From Prorocentrum cordatum (Eukaryota > Sar > Dinophyceae > Prorocentrales > Prorocentraceae), in NCBI GenBank assembly GCA_963575745.1, contig CAUYUJ010005669.1, positions 959,628-1,023,627 of the forward strand: a DNA stretch of 64,000 bases, in the 5' to 3' direction. The position numbers were made by a program, and so were the translations under genes. A model generated the notes under the pieces. The model was given only the letters and a program-made list of their open reading frames with translations, was not told the DNA's origin and ran no database searches. Every line of letters begins with the position of its first letter. Positions within the stretch are counted from its first letter, which is position 1. Positions 23,109-34,340 of the stretch are shown one piece after another.

Positions 23109-23545
23109 GTTCCCAAAGGCGAAAGGGGCAGGGGGGAAGGAGATGAATGATTGAAAAGGCGGAGGAACAAAGAGGAGAGGGGCGGGCACGGGAGGATGAG
23201 GATAAGGGCTTCAAGAAAGGCAGGGTTGCGAGGGGTTGTTAGATTTAGAGACTCATCCCCACCATAAGGCGAACATATCAATTTCGGACCATCCCGCCCT
23301 CCTGTTCCTTTTCCTCTCGCTCCACGTCCTCATCTCTCCTACTCCTCTTCATCGTCATTCCTGGGGCAGCTTCCTGGTCACGTTTCTCCCTGGCCCCGTC
23401 TCGTCCCAGCCCCTCTTCCAAATCGTCATCATCCTCCTCGCCTGTCTCGGTTATGTTGCCGTTTTGGATCAAGCTCTGTTCAGGTTGCGTCGCTCTCCTT
23501 GCGTTCGAGCAGTTTTGCGATTCCAGTTACGTTCATACGTGCATC

Positions 23546-24886
23546 ATGCCCGCGAAGGTCGCTGAGAAGGTGCCCCTCGCCGCCTCGTCTGCTGGTGACG
23601 ACTATGGTGATGACGAGGACACGTGCACCACCACATGCGGGGAGATCGGCCAGCTGCAGAAGCTGGTCGGCAAGATCTTGCTGGGGCAGCCGTTCAAGCA
23701 GGCGTCCGTGGACATGAAGGTGTTGGCCCACAGGGCGGGGAGGATTGCGAACGTGGCCAAGATGCTCGCGGATCATCCTGACAAGATCGAGTTCGCCGAG
23801 GTGTCCCTGCGTGGCGACAACTCAAAGTCCCTGCTGAAGGGTAAGAAGAGTGGCAAAAAGGCTGAGGCCGTGGAGCTTGCCAGGCTAAACGAGTCCAGCA
23901 CCTTCGACTCGGACACTGTGGAGACGCTGGCCGACGCGCCTCCCGTGTGGCTCTGGGCGGTGCTGGAGAAGCGCACCAAGGGCGGCATCTCGGCCGAGGT
24001 GAAGGCGGCCATCTCTCAGAAGAGCGGGAAGCCCCTCAGGAAGATCACCACTTTCGTGGCAGGCTGGACGGTAGAAGCAGCGACACCCGCCCCCACCATT
24101 CCCTGGTGGATGGGGCGGCGCGACCGGCGGAGGAGGAGGAGGAGGAGGAGGAGGAGGAGGGGACGAGTAGGACGATGAGGTGGAGGAGGTGGAGGAGGGG
24201 CCCGGACGACTCACCTCCTGGTGTGAGTCGTTCGGGCCCCTCCTCCTCCTCCTCCTCCTCCTCCTGCCTCGCGTTTCCTCCCAGTCGTTGCCTGTCGCAT
24301 AATCTTACGTCGTTCGCTTTTTGCGCTCCCCTCAGGCTTGCCCGAGAGGCTGGCCCTCGTCGGGGACCTCCTGAAGAAGGAGTACCTCGCGTACGTCATC
24401 GTTACCAGGATCGGCGAGCGCAACAACATGCAGAACAACGGCGTCTTCTCCGAGGGCGTTGAGGTTGACTCCACGGGTATGCCCAAGCTGAAGGGCCAGG
24501 CAGGGGTCTTCGAATTTCTGCCCCAGTCGGCCGACGACGATCGCGTCGTTCAGATCAAGTGCAACATCACCAAGGTGTGCGTTCCCATGCCGCACTCGGA
24601 CAGGATCACTTTCCGTTGCAGCGATGAGATCATCGACAATTATTCCGAGAAGACCGCGTGGTACAGCCAATTGGGGACCAAGCGTTTCATCTACCCTATC
24701 TTCGAGGAGTACGCCAAAAAGAACGATGGCATGGGCTTGATCCGTATGACGCCAGTGGCGGATATCATCTCGGCCAAGGCCCAGGCCGACAGGAACCTCG
24801 ACGTCATGTGCGACGCGTCCCTGGCCCAGCAGATCAAGCGCCAGAGGAAGGCCCCTGCGGGAGCGCCTGCCGCTTCGCAGAAGTGA
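23546..24886 (+). CDS. Cassette gene A, unknown protein, two exons (about 355 aa)
   Basis: Inferred exons are 23546-24062 and 24336-24886. Joining them gives 356 codons including TGA. The ATG (MPAKVAEKVPLAASS) is the first in the frame after a pyrimidine-rich leader; an acidic stretch with TCTTTCGEIGQLQKLV follows. Exon 1 ends ...KITTFVAG and exon 2 resumes LPERLALVGDLLKKEY in frame. Most of the protein is mixed helical/charged text ending in a basic, Ala-rich tail. I recognise no domain. The intron begins GC and ends AG, flanked by the direct repeat CAGGCT at both borders, as in insertion-derived introns. Codon use is GC-rich and regular, and no stops interrupt it, so the gene looks maintained, unlike the surrounding retrotransposon. 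Gene B follows on the same strand after 1.1 kb. Confidence 0.75.
24063..24335 (+). other. Introner-like intron of gene A (273 bp, GC-AG)
   Basis: It starts GCTGGACG and ends CCCCTCAG, with CAGGCT at both borders (24060-24065 and 24333-24338). Inside, a GGA tract leads into a 23-bp inverted repeat (24192-24214 / 24223-24245, one mismatch) with an 8-nt loop CTCCTGGT, followed by a TCC tract. The loop is the reverse complement of the loop in gene B introns, so this copy is inverted. Confidence 0.7.
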
Positions 24887-25979
24887 GCGCCCAATTGAGG
24901 GCGACGTTTTTGTTTTGTGCCGTGCCCCTGTTCATATCGACGCCGTGGCCTTGCTGCAGATTACAGTGCAGCGCGGTAAACGGCTGCCTGAGATGAGGCG
25001 AAGTTGCCGCTATCGAGGCTGATGTTCGGGAACTAGAACACACCAGGGGGGGGGCCAGGACTCTGGGGATGGATTCGACGGGCGAGGTCGTTCAAGTTGA
25101 AAGTCGCAGCGTCTCGGTGCGGTGTTTTTCTAGCCGCCACAGCACGTCTCACTGTTTCTCTTGTGGCATAGCGGGTGGTTGCTACATGTAGTGTTTGTTA
25201 GTGCGTGCATCTCACGAATCAGCACGGCCGAGCTCAAGCAAACGAGGACATGAGAACGTTGAGCGAAGAGCATAGTGCCCCATCCTGCTCCCTCTCCCCG
25301 CGCTGAAGCACTGTCACCCCTGTCTTCTCGTCGGTGGCCCGTGCGCTTCCTGCCCGACGGAGCGCGCCCAGCTGTCGTGCGGCAGAGGCTTGAGGGCGAT
25401 GGCGGAACGGGGGAGATTGGAGAAGGGTAGAGGGGGGATGAGGAATGATGAGTGAGGTAGGCGGGAGGAGGGAGGAGGAATGAGGAGGAGGAAGGAGGAA
25501 GGATGGAGGTGGGCGCGGGGGCGCTGGAGGTTGAAGACGGGGGAAGGAGGGAGGAGATATGGGTAGTGACCAGGAGTACCGCCACCGTCCTTCACGTATC
25601 CTCCGCCTCCGCTGAAACTTAGAAAACCTGCAACCCATTATCTCTACGTGTTCAAGCGTTGCGCTTCGGCATCCTCGTCGTATCTCCTTTTTGGGTTCGC
25701 GCCAGGTAAGTGCTTCTGTCCAGGACCAGTCGGGAATACCGATCGGATGTCATGCGCCTGATTCCCCAAAGTTAGGCTTGGGCAATTGTGGCTGAGGGGC
25801 GGGCCCAACCTCCAGCGACATGTGTCCGTCGCCCGTCGGAGAGGGGCGCATAGAAGTATTACCGTTCACAGCCTCGGCCAAGGTGGTGGGGCGACGGGGG
25901 GGGCCCGTTAGGATCTCAGCAGCCACCGCCGCTCGAGCTCCCGTCTTGCGCACAGCGTCGTGAGACCGTGCGACAGAAT
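24887..25979. other. Intergenic region between cassette genes A and B
   Basis: Contains a purine-rich stretch (about 25427-25570, AGG/GGA repeats) and no convincing gene. Short minus-strand frames over the purine tract are compositional. Trans-splice acceptor AG candidates occur shortly before the gene B start, but none can be chosen from sequence alone. Confidence 0.5.
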
Positions 25980-28900
25980 ATGGGTGAATTAATTCCAGCT
26001 GATGGTGCGCCCGTGCTTCCAGGCCAGGGGGGCGTCATCGTTGCAGTTCAGGCGCCGCCTGTCAAGAAGCTGAAGACCCCCCAGGACTACTTGAGCATCA
26101 TCGCCGACGAGTCGGTCAGGGGGGCCTCGCAGCAGCACCTCTTCAATTCGGTGACGTTCGAGCGGGCCCTGCTCGACGCTTCTAAGGACCGATCCCTCCG
26201 AACGTTGGTATTAGCTGTTAAAGCTGCGGCGGCGACGCTAGTCTGTCGCCTTAGTATGTGGGATGTGCCTGGGGGTTTACTATGATGATTCAGTCTGGTG
26301 CCTTAGTGTGGCCCCTTGGCCCTGCGACTTAGTACATTCGTCTGGCGACTTAGTCCCGCGCCGCACTCGGGTGATGTAGTATACTGTCTTAGTCTGGCGC
26401 CCTGGTTTGGTGCCGTTGTCTGTTGCCTTAGTAGTGTGGTTTTAGCCTGGCCCCTTATCCATGTGCGTATTCTCATGCCCTATGGTGGTTTCGTATGGTG
26501 GTTTAGTTTGCCGCCGCATTCTCGATTGTTAACTCAGCTTTCGCGCCCCCCCCCGCAGGAGTACACGCTCGAGCTAGACGATGATAGCGGCTTCGCAGTG
26601 CTCGCCAACACGGCTGACGATGATGACACCGCTTGGGCTTCTGATGTGATGGCGACGCACGTGAAGGTGGACCAGTTTGGCGGCGAGTTTTTGTCTACGT
26701 CGGACGGCGATCAGCCGTGGGCGAAGATCGCCCAGCAGTACAGGATGTTCAACGTGATTATCGTTAAGCAGGGTGGCGGCACAGGCGAGACCAAGCTGCA
26801 GTGCGCGGTCTTCGAACACCCCAATCCAGCTGGCCACGCATGGGTCGACGTGCCATTCTTCTGGGACAAGCTCGGGCTGAAGGGCACGAGCGGGGCGATT
26901 TGGTTTCAGAAGCGTACCAAAACTTGGGAGAAGTTGGTGCATTCATTGGGCTTGGGCGAGTGGGCCATCCGCAGATCGTTACCCTATGGAACTAAGCAAG
27001 CCGACGTTGCAAACCCACATCGTTGCTTGGTGGCCCCCAGCATCAGCATGCCGCTGTTTATCGTGCAAGCACTTCGTGGCGCTTATGGCCAGGACAGGCG
27101 GCATGGTTTGTTCGTGGACAAGGACGACCAGAAGGCCATGGCGAGGGTGTGCCAAGGCTTGTTCGACTTCGCGCGCCCCGATCACAAGTTCGAGCTGAGG
27201 CTGGACCCCGACGCGAAGCTGTACGGTGGCGTGTTCTTTGGGCGGAACCCTTTCACCCTGAAGCTTGACGGCGGGAAGGTGGTGATGCAATCCATCGCTG
27301 ACGAGCTCGCGGAGATCGGGAGGACTCGGCCCGTCATGTCCAAGGCCATGCTGAAGGAGCTCGGGCCCATCTTGCGGACGAAGGCCCTCGCCTTCGGCGA
27401 CTTCCTCACGCTGCTCTCCAACTCCTGCGCCACTGCCAAGGGGGGCGTGGTCATCAGCCTGTTCAGCCAGCTCGTCTTCGGACTGAATTACGCCATCCAG
27501 AAGGCCGCCTGCAGGAAGGCCACGCTTCGCGACGTCAGGGGCCTCATTCGTAGACTGAGCGCAGAGGCATCCGATCCACATGCGCCTCCCCGCTCAACGC
27601 CAGTCGAGCTGGCGAAGATCTGGGGCCCGAAGAACTGGCGCCACACGGCCAGGGAGCTCGGCAGGTACGTCGAGGCAGCGCACAAGGCGTTCGAGGGGCA
27701 GCGCATGATATCCATCGCGGGCCCCGACACCACCAAGGTCGGCGTGGATTTCTCGGTGACGATGGCGGCCTTGATGAATCAGAAGAACAAGAAGGTGGCG
27801 ATGGCCTTGCCCCAGGACCAGGAGGATGAGGAGGAGGATGAGGAGGGGGAGGAGGATGAGGGGGAGTAGGATGAGGGGGATGAGGAGGAGGAGATGAGGA
27901 GGAAGGAGGAGGAGGAGGAGGAGGAGTAGGAGGGGGGAGTAGGAGGAAGGAGGAAGGGAGGGGGGTTGGGAGAGAGGGGGAGGGGGAGGAATGGGGGGGA
28001 GGAGGAGGAGGAGGAGGAGGAGGAGGAGGAGGAGCCACGACGCGCGGAGAGGAGGAGGATGAAGAGGGAGGGAGGGAGGAGGAGGAGGAGGAGGAGGAGG
28101 AGGCGTAGACATGGGCATAAGGATGCGATTGCGCTGTGTTTCCTACCAGAACTTAAGTTTTATTGGTTGGATTTTGTGTTTGAGCTGCCAGGGGCACCCG
28201 TTTCATTTCTCACAAAATCGATGCCCCCCCCCCCGAGGCCAGCCTTGGAGGGGAAAGGGGGGTGGAAGGATGGGGGCCATTGGAATCCCCGACCTCCGCG
28301 GGGGGGCCCCTCCCCCCGATGTTGCTGCGCCCACCTCCCCGCGAAAAGTTTCCGCGGTCTGGTAGATGGAGGAGGAGGTGGAGGATGGGGGGGGAGGAGG
28401 CGGGGGAGGGAGGAGGAGGAGGGGGAGGATGAGAAGGAGGAGGAGGAGGACGAGGAGGAGGAGGACGAGGAGGAGGAGGAGGAGGAGGAGGAGGAGGAGG
28501 AGGGGAGGAGGAGGAGGAGGAGGAGGAGGAGGAGGAGGAGGAGGAGGGGAGGAGGAGGAGGAGGAGGAGGAGGAGGAGGCCTGACCGACTCGCGCCAGGA
28601 GGTGAGTCGGTTGGGCCCCTCCTCCCTCACGTCCTCCGAGGTGCGCCCTGGGGGGCCCCCCAGGGCGCGCCCTGGGGGCTCGCCCAGGGGGGGGGGCGAT
28701 TAGGGTCGGGGTCGAGTTGTAAGGGGGATGTCTCGAGCGAAACGCCCTTGACCCTAATCAGCGCCCCCTCCTGGGGGGCTGACGCGGAGGGCGTTTCACC
28801 CCCCCCCGTGGTCGACCGTGCCGCCCCCCGTCTCGTTCTGGGCCGGGTGGTGAAACCTTTGTTGGGGTTGGGTTGGCGAGACCCCGCAGGAGTGTCAGCA

Positions 28901-31159
28901 GTACCTCAGCCACTACGAGACGGGCGGGGAGGAGGCGCGGGAGGCGGCGAAACAGAACTTCATCAAGTTCGCCAAGTCTTTCGTCAAAAGGAAGCTCGGG
29001 AAGGGCACTGGCAGGGCGGCGCAGCCTCCAGCCCAGCCCAAGAGACGGAGGGTAAAGAGCTATGCGACGTTGATGCAGATCGACAACATGCTTCGGGGGA
29101 TGACGGACACCACTTTGGCAGATTACCAGATCGTGACAGATGCTGACGGGAACTGGCCAGATCCGTTTACATGGAGGAGTATCAACCTGGCCACCGATCA
29201 GGGGCCAGATATGGTATGCCTGGAGCACTATCTACGCTACGCCAAGCACGTCAACTTGAACACCGACTATGATCTGGCTCACGCGTCCAAGAACGCCGCC
29301 CACATGGTGTTGAAAAAGGGCGGCTTGTGGAGCCACCAGGTTCTCCTAGCCGCAGCGACCAATTGCGTGTATGGAAGCACGCTATCTCCTCCCAGGCTCA
29401 AACAAATCCAGGAATGCGTGCAGGAATACTTCGACACGACCACGAAGGACGACGAATACTTCCAGAGCTACCTGCCAGACTTGATCGCGCAGCTGAAGCC
29501 GCCGAACATCTCGCGCTCAGATGCCGACTGCGACTCTAAGATGTGGGAGCTTGTCAAGACGCATCCCGTGCTGCAGAAGAAAGGTGAAACAAATCAACCT
29601 TGGGAAATACCATCACATCACTTACCATGGGAGGCGAAACTTGCACTTGTTCTCGCTGAAAGGTTTCTTGTTTGGCATCGCAGCGGAGAGGCTTGGGCTG
29701 ATTGGATTTCGCACTGGAAAGATAGCAGACCCGAGGGCGAAAAAAACTAAGAAGTCGAGCGCTGCGAGTGCGGGGGACGGCGAGATCGCCACGAGTCACA
29801 CCTTGAAGCAGAGCGGCGTCGCTCAGGAGGCCTTGGGGACCCAGTGCCAGAATCAGTTGGATCGGGCTGCGGTAACTTTCGGGGACATCACCAACTTCCA
29901 CAAATGCGCCGTCGCCACGTCCGTCCTGTCCCACACGGCCAACTTCCACTCCATGCAAGCGAAGCTGCTCAGAACTGCTGATGCGACCATCCCCTTCGAG
30001 CTCAACATGATGAAGGGTGCCATCCACGCCCACGTCAGAAAGACAGTGTCTCAGCTCAGCCTTCGGAGGTTTTTCCCAGCGTACGGTGTGGAGACTACTT
30101 GGAGGCGCACGTCCGACCTGTCGCTGGAACATACCCGTGCATTGTATTCGAACGACATGTGCGCCAGAGTTTGGGACATGGTCTTCTTGTGCGTCGGCCA
30201 GCACGAGGCGCGCAACATGACGTTCTTGCAGAGCCCGTCCAGGCGGGCGACTCTCCTGCTGGACTCGGACCCGTCCGTGGTGGCCAACTTCATCGCTCAG
30301 TTCAAGAAGGACTGCGAGATTTGGGATGAGTTCCGCAGGATCGAAGACGACTGGGCGCAGGTCATGATCAAGAGGTCGGTTTTCAACAAGGCATCCGTCT
30401 TGCAGCTCAGGCTTTGCCTGGAGACGGAGGGGTGGCAGCCCGCGCCGAGGCGACGTGGGTTTTCGACTCGGCGGCGAAATCCCAAGGGTTGTAAAGATGA
30501 GGAGGAGAAGGAGCAGGAGGAGGAGGAGGAGGAGGACGAGGAGGAGGGGGAGGAGGCGGGGGGAGGAGGGGGGAGGGAGGGAGGGAGGGAGGCGGAGGAG
30601 GAGGGGGAGGGAGGCGGAGAAGGAGGAGGGGGGGAGGAGGAGGAGGAGGAGGCATAGGCAGGGACATAAGGATGCGATGTCGTTGTGTTTCCTACAAGAA
30701 TTTAAATAATATGTTTCGAAGGTTGTGTTTGAGCTACCAGGGCCACCCGTTTCATGTTTCACGAAGTCGATGGCCCCCCTGAGGCCGGCCTTCGAGGGGA
30801 GGGGGGGGGGGAGGGGGCCACTGGAATCCCCGACCTCCGCGAGGGGCCCCCCCCCCCGATTTTGCTGCACCCCCTCCCCCGCGGGAAGTTCCAGCGGTCT
30901 CAGGAGGAGGGGGGAGAGGAGGGGGAGGAGGAGGAGGAGAGGAGGAGGAGGAGGAGGGAGGAGGAGGAGGAAGAGGACGAGGACGAGGAGGAGGAGGAGG
31001 AGGAGGAGGAGGAGGAGAGGAGGAGGGGGGGGGGGGAGGAGGGGGGGGAGAGAGGAGGGGCCCGAACGATTCACACCAGGAGGTGAGTCGTTCGGGCCCC
31101 TCCCTCCTCCCTCCTCCTGCTACTCCTCCTCCTCCTCCTCCCTCCTCCTCCTCTTCCTC

Positions 31160-31191
<32 letters not shown>

Positions 31192-33609
31192 TCTGCGCAC
31201 GTAAGAGAATGTGCGGAGGCGGTGAGCGACATGTTCTAAAACCATTTAGAACATGTCGGAGGGGGGCCGCGACCAGAAAACCTAACAACCGTCGAAGGTT
31301 TTTGGCAACCCCTCCTCCGCCCCCTTCGCCCCTTACCTTTTTGCCCCCGACCCCCCCGCTCCCCAGGGGGGGGGGCCTGGCTTTGGCCCCTCGCGCGAAG
31401 GTGTGGCACCGCCACCCCTTCGGCCCCCGAACCTCCGCAGGCTGGTGCAGTTCTACAGGGAGAAGCAGACGCGGTTCATCTCGCAGTTGCTCGTGGAAGA
31501 AACCTTCGGCAAAGTCAAGAAGAGCGTGGACCTCAGTTCGAACACGCAGTGCACGCCCCAACGTGCGATGGCAGTTGCGATCGACGAAGGCGCGCTGAGC
31601 TCCCTGAGCAAATTCGACGAGGTGGACAGGCACACGCAAGTGATTGAGCGGAATTTCACTTTCGAGCCGCACGCCTTCAAGCCCAGGATGCGCCCAGACA
31701 AGCAGGACCAGCAGACCATTGCGTTCAATGCGAGGTCTATCATCAGCTGCGGGGATGCCGATTGGTATTCGCCCACGGCGATCAACTCGATGGCTCCGCT
31801 GGCAGATCTCGAGGCGTGCCGTGCTGCTTCCGACAACCTGAAGCGCTTGGAGAATGCGTGGCTGCGCCGCCTCGGTTCTCCCCGTGTGCTCCTTCGCCGA
31901 AAGGGCGCGGAGCAATGGTTCGTGTGCGCGGGGGACGTGTGCGGCCAGTTGCTGAAGGGTTGGCCGATGCGCCAGCTCGGCGAGAAGACGTTCGAACCCG
32001 TGGTGGGCGATGACGTGTGCGCGCAGACGCTCGCGATCACAGACGCGGACGATTGGGAGGCTATTCCGATCAAGCCGATCCCCCCGATCCACGGCGCAGT
32101 GGCGCTAGAGGCCCTTGGCATGGGCGTGAACTTCGAAGTCGATCTCAAGGATTCGTCGCACTACGAGGCCAGGGGCGCGTGCGTGGAGGCCTTGGATAAG
32201 GCTCGCCCCCTGCTGGAGGCAGCCGCGAGGCAGGGCTTCTGGTCCTTGCCTGTCTCGTACCTTCGCTTGATTGCCGAGTACAAGAGCATCGAGCTGACGT
32301 CGATGAGCCTCTTCGACTGCCTCCTCGCCCTGTGCTCGAACCTCGTCCCGAACATCACGGAGCACGGCTTGCAGGTGATCATGGACTTGCGCAACGTGAG
32401 CTTCGAGGACGACGAGGATCTCGAGAAGGTTTGCGACCTGGAGTACGTGCTGGACTGCTTCGACGCCGACGAGAGGAAGACGCTGGAGACCGAGATCAAG
32501 AGCGCGAAGGACGAGAGGGCGCACCACTCCGCCTACAAGGATGAGTTGAAGGCGTGGAAGGACTCCCTCCTCCCCGTCCTCCCTCCCTCCTTCTCCTCCT
32601 CCCTTCTCCCTCTCTCTCCATCCTCCTCCCTCTCTCTCCATCCTCCTCCCTCCTCCTCCCTCTCTCCCTCCTCCTCCCTCTCTCCCTCCTCCTCCCTTTC
32701 TCCTTCTCTCCCTCCTCCCTCCCCCTCCTCCCCTCCTCCCCCTCCCCCCCTCCCCCTCCCCCCCTCTACCTCTGGGCTTTTCAAAGGGGGGGGGGGAGGA
32801 GGATGGAGAGGACCTCCTGTTTCAAGCAGGGGCCCCTGTTGTTTCGCGAATGTTGTTTCTTGGTTGTCACCCGGCCTGGATTTAGAAAGTTGGGGCCCGA
32901 GAGGGCCCGTCATGGCGACGAGCGCGTGGCCAAATCGGTAAAACATCCGCTGCGGTTTCCCCCCGCGCGCCGTTCCCAGAGGGCTCGAGAGAGGAGGGCG
33001 AGGGCAAGGGCGAGGGTGAGAGGAAAGATGGCGAGGATTACGATTGGGGCAATGAGGAATGGGTGAGATGCGGAAGGAGAAGATTAAGAGGAATGGGGGG
33101 GGGGAAAGGCGAACGGGAACGGGGGCCAGAAGGGGGGAGGGGAAGTGGAGGAGGAGGACGAGGAGGAGGAGGGGGAGGGGGAGGCGGAGGAGGGGCCCGA
33201 ACGACTCACACCAGGAGGTGACTCGTTCGGGCCCCTCCTCCTCCTTCTCCAGCCCGAGGTCCGCGCGGTGTGGAAGGGCGACGTGCCGAAGGCTGGCGAC
33301 GCCAGGCATCCGCTGGACAAGTGCCGCCCGCCGCCCACGGAGTGGGTGACAGGCAAGCGGGACCTCCCGCAGTCAGATGCGAAAAAGTTGTGCCCTCCAG
33401 GGGGGTCGGTCTGGAGAGCGAACAAGGTAGGTGGCTGGTGCGTGCATCTGAGGCCCCACAGGAGGTACAGCCAGTCGTTTGCCAAGCACGGCGGCGATTC
33501 CTTCAAAGCCCTTATGGCTGCGCAGGCCCACGTGTGGACGCAGTATCTTGAGGACAATTGCTTGCCTCTGAGCGACTGTCCGATTCCAGGCCTTCTCTCG
33601 TGCGCGTAG
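25980..33609 (+). CDS. Cassette gene B, large unknown protein, six exons (about 1445 aa)
   Basis: Inferred exons: 25980-26207, 26559-27815, 28890-29583, 29729-30410, 31441-32560 and 33253-33609. They join to 1446 codons including TAG, with every phase matching; the fifth donor is the least certain. Introns begin GT, GA, GT, GC and GA in order, all ending AG. Text is conserved-looking and stop-free. A region at about residues 595-632 (LATDQGPDMVCLEHYL..., DYDLAHASKNAAHMVL) recalls the D-N/Q-x-x-x-M and C/D-x-x-H-x-x-x-N pattern of hAT-type RNase H-fold transposases. This is suggestive only. The last exon (SVWRANKVGGWCVHL, RRYSQSFAKHGGDSFKAL, CPIPGLL) resembles a short module I associate with other dinoflagellate proteins. 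A role in moving the cassette is an inference. Confidence 0.7.
26208..26558 (+). other. Intron 1 of gene B (351 bp, GT-AG) with degenerate internal repeats
   Basis: Lies between ...RSLRTL and EYTLELDDD, phase 0. It is built from degenerate copies of a word close to GTCTGGCGCCTTAGT (for example about 26240, 26291, 26348 and 26385), unlike the palindrome-bearing introns. Confidence 0.65.
27816..28889 (+). other. Intron 2 of gene B (1074 bp, GA-AG), composite introner
   Basis: Borders share CAGGA. It contains a GGA tract, a segment (about 28098-28345) also found in intron 4, another GGA tract, a decayed form of the shared palindrome (about 28576-28622), a perfect 26-bp palindrome at 28643-28668, and two further inverted repeats (GATTAGGGTC 28698-28707 with 28750-28759; GAAACGCCCT 28739-28748 with about 28788-28798). 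Confidence 0.65.
29584..29728 (+). other. Intron 3 of gene B (145 bp, GT-AG)
   Basis: Starts GTGAAACAAATC and ends AGATAGCAG. Joining restores LQKK-DPRAKKTKKSS across a split Asp codon. No palindrome or triplet tract, so it is an ordinary intron by appearance. Confidence 0.65.
30411..31440 (+). other. Intron 4 of gene B (1030 bp, GC-AG), composite introner
   Basis: Borders share CAGGCT, as in gene A. It contains GGA tracts, a segment (about 30645-30905) homologous to part of intron 2, the shared palindrome (31052-31074 / 31083-31105 region, loop ACCAGGAG), a TCC tract, and a perfect 13-bp hairpin GACATGTTCTAAA / TTTAGAACATGTC at 31228-31257 with a 4-nt loop. Confidence 0.7.
32561..33252 (+). 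other. Intron 5 of gene B (about 692 bp), introner-like
   Basis: A TCC/CTCC tract opens the intron, then unique sequence, a GGA tract, and the palindrome (33187-33209 / 33218-33240, loop ACCAGGAG, one mismatch). The acceptor CTCCAG before CCCGAGGTCCGC keeps the frame. The donor could be AAG/GACTCC at 32561 or a nearby in-frame alternative such as AAG/GCGTGG. Confidence 0.5.
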
Positions 33610-34340
33610 AGTGCAGTGCGGCCCCCAGTGCTTCCCTCGAGCGGCGTCGGATGGGACGCATAGGGAGGCTGGCTCTTTTTGGGGGCACCCCGACGGCCAG
33701 GGAGGTGAAGTTTGCGCGCGCGCGCCGAAGCATGCGCCTGGGCTGCGAGCCTCGGGCCCTGCACGTGGGACGTTCGTCCTGTGTGTTCATCGCCTCTCCC
33801 ACCTCTTTTCTCTCGGATGCACAATGAACGCCACTCACCTCCTTTTCTCCTTCGCAATCTCCTTCGGTCCCTCGTGTGATCGAGCCGCCAGGTTGCATGG
33901 ATACGTGCTCGCGCGCGTCGAGTGCGGTGGGCACTCGTAGACTTTTGCGCGGGGTGCTTGGGGAAGTATCCTTGTTTGGCCCTGGCGGCCGCTCGAGGCT
34001 GCGTTCGATTGCGGTGAGATGAAATGTGATTGGCGAGGCGCGGCGAGGCGAGGAAAACAGATATCGTCGCGCTGCATGTTGCGCAGCAGCGGGTCGCCCC
34101 GGTGGCCCTTGGGCATTCCCGCCATTTCCTCTCCCCTCCTCCTCCTCGCTCCTGGCCCCCGCTCCCTTCTCTCTGCCCATCCCTGCCGCTCCCCCCCTTT
34201 TTGCTAATGTTCTGGCCACCCTGCGACGCCGCCCCCCCCTCTTCCTCCCCCAAGCCACTCGCGATCAAGCTGCCCGTCGGGCTCAACTTCGGCAAAACAC
34301 TTGGCCTTGGTAGCGGATGCGCGGTCGGGGCCGCTTTTAG
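33610..34340. other. Downstream flank of gene B to the right cassette end
   Basis: No further gene recognised. It holds GC-rich sequence with short frames on both strands lacking domain signals. Confidence 0.5.

Noticed and set aside
29584-29750. Reading gene B exon 3 straight through to the stop at 29750
   Set aside because: A GT-AG join at 29584-29728 restores a long conserved-looking frame, so the read-through tail is intronic.
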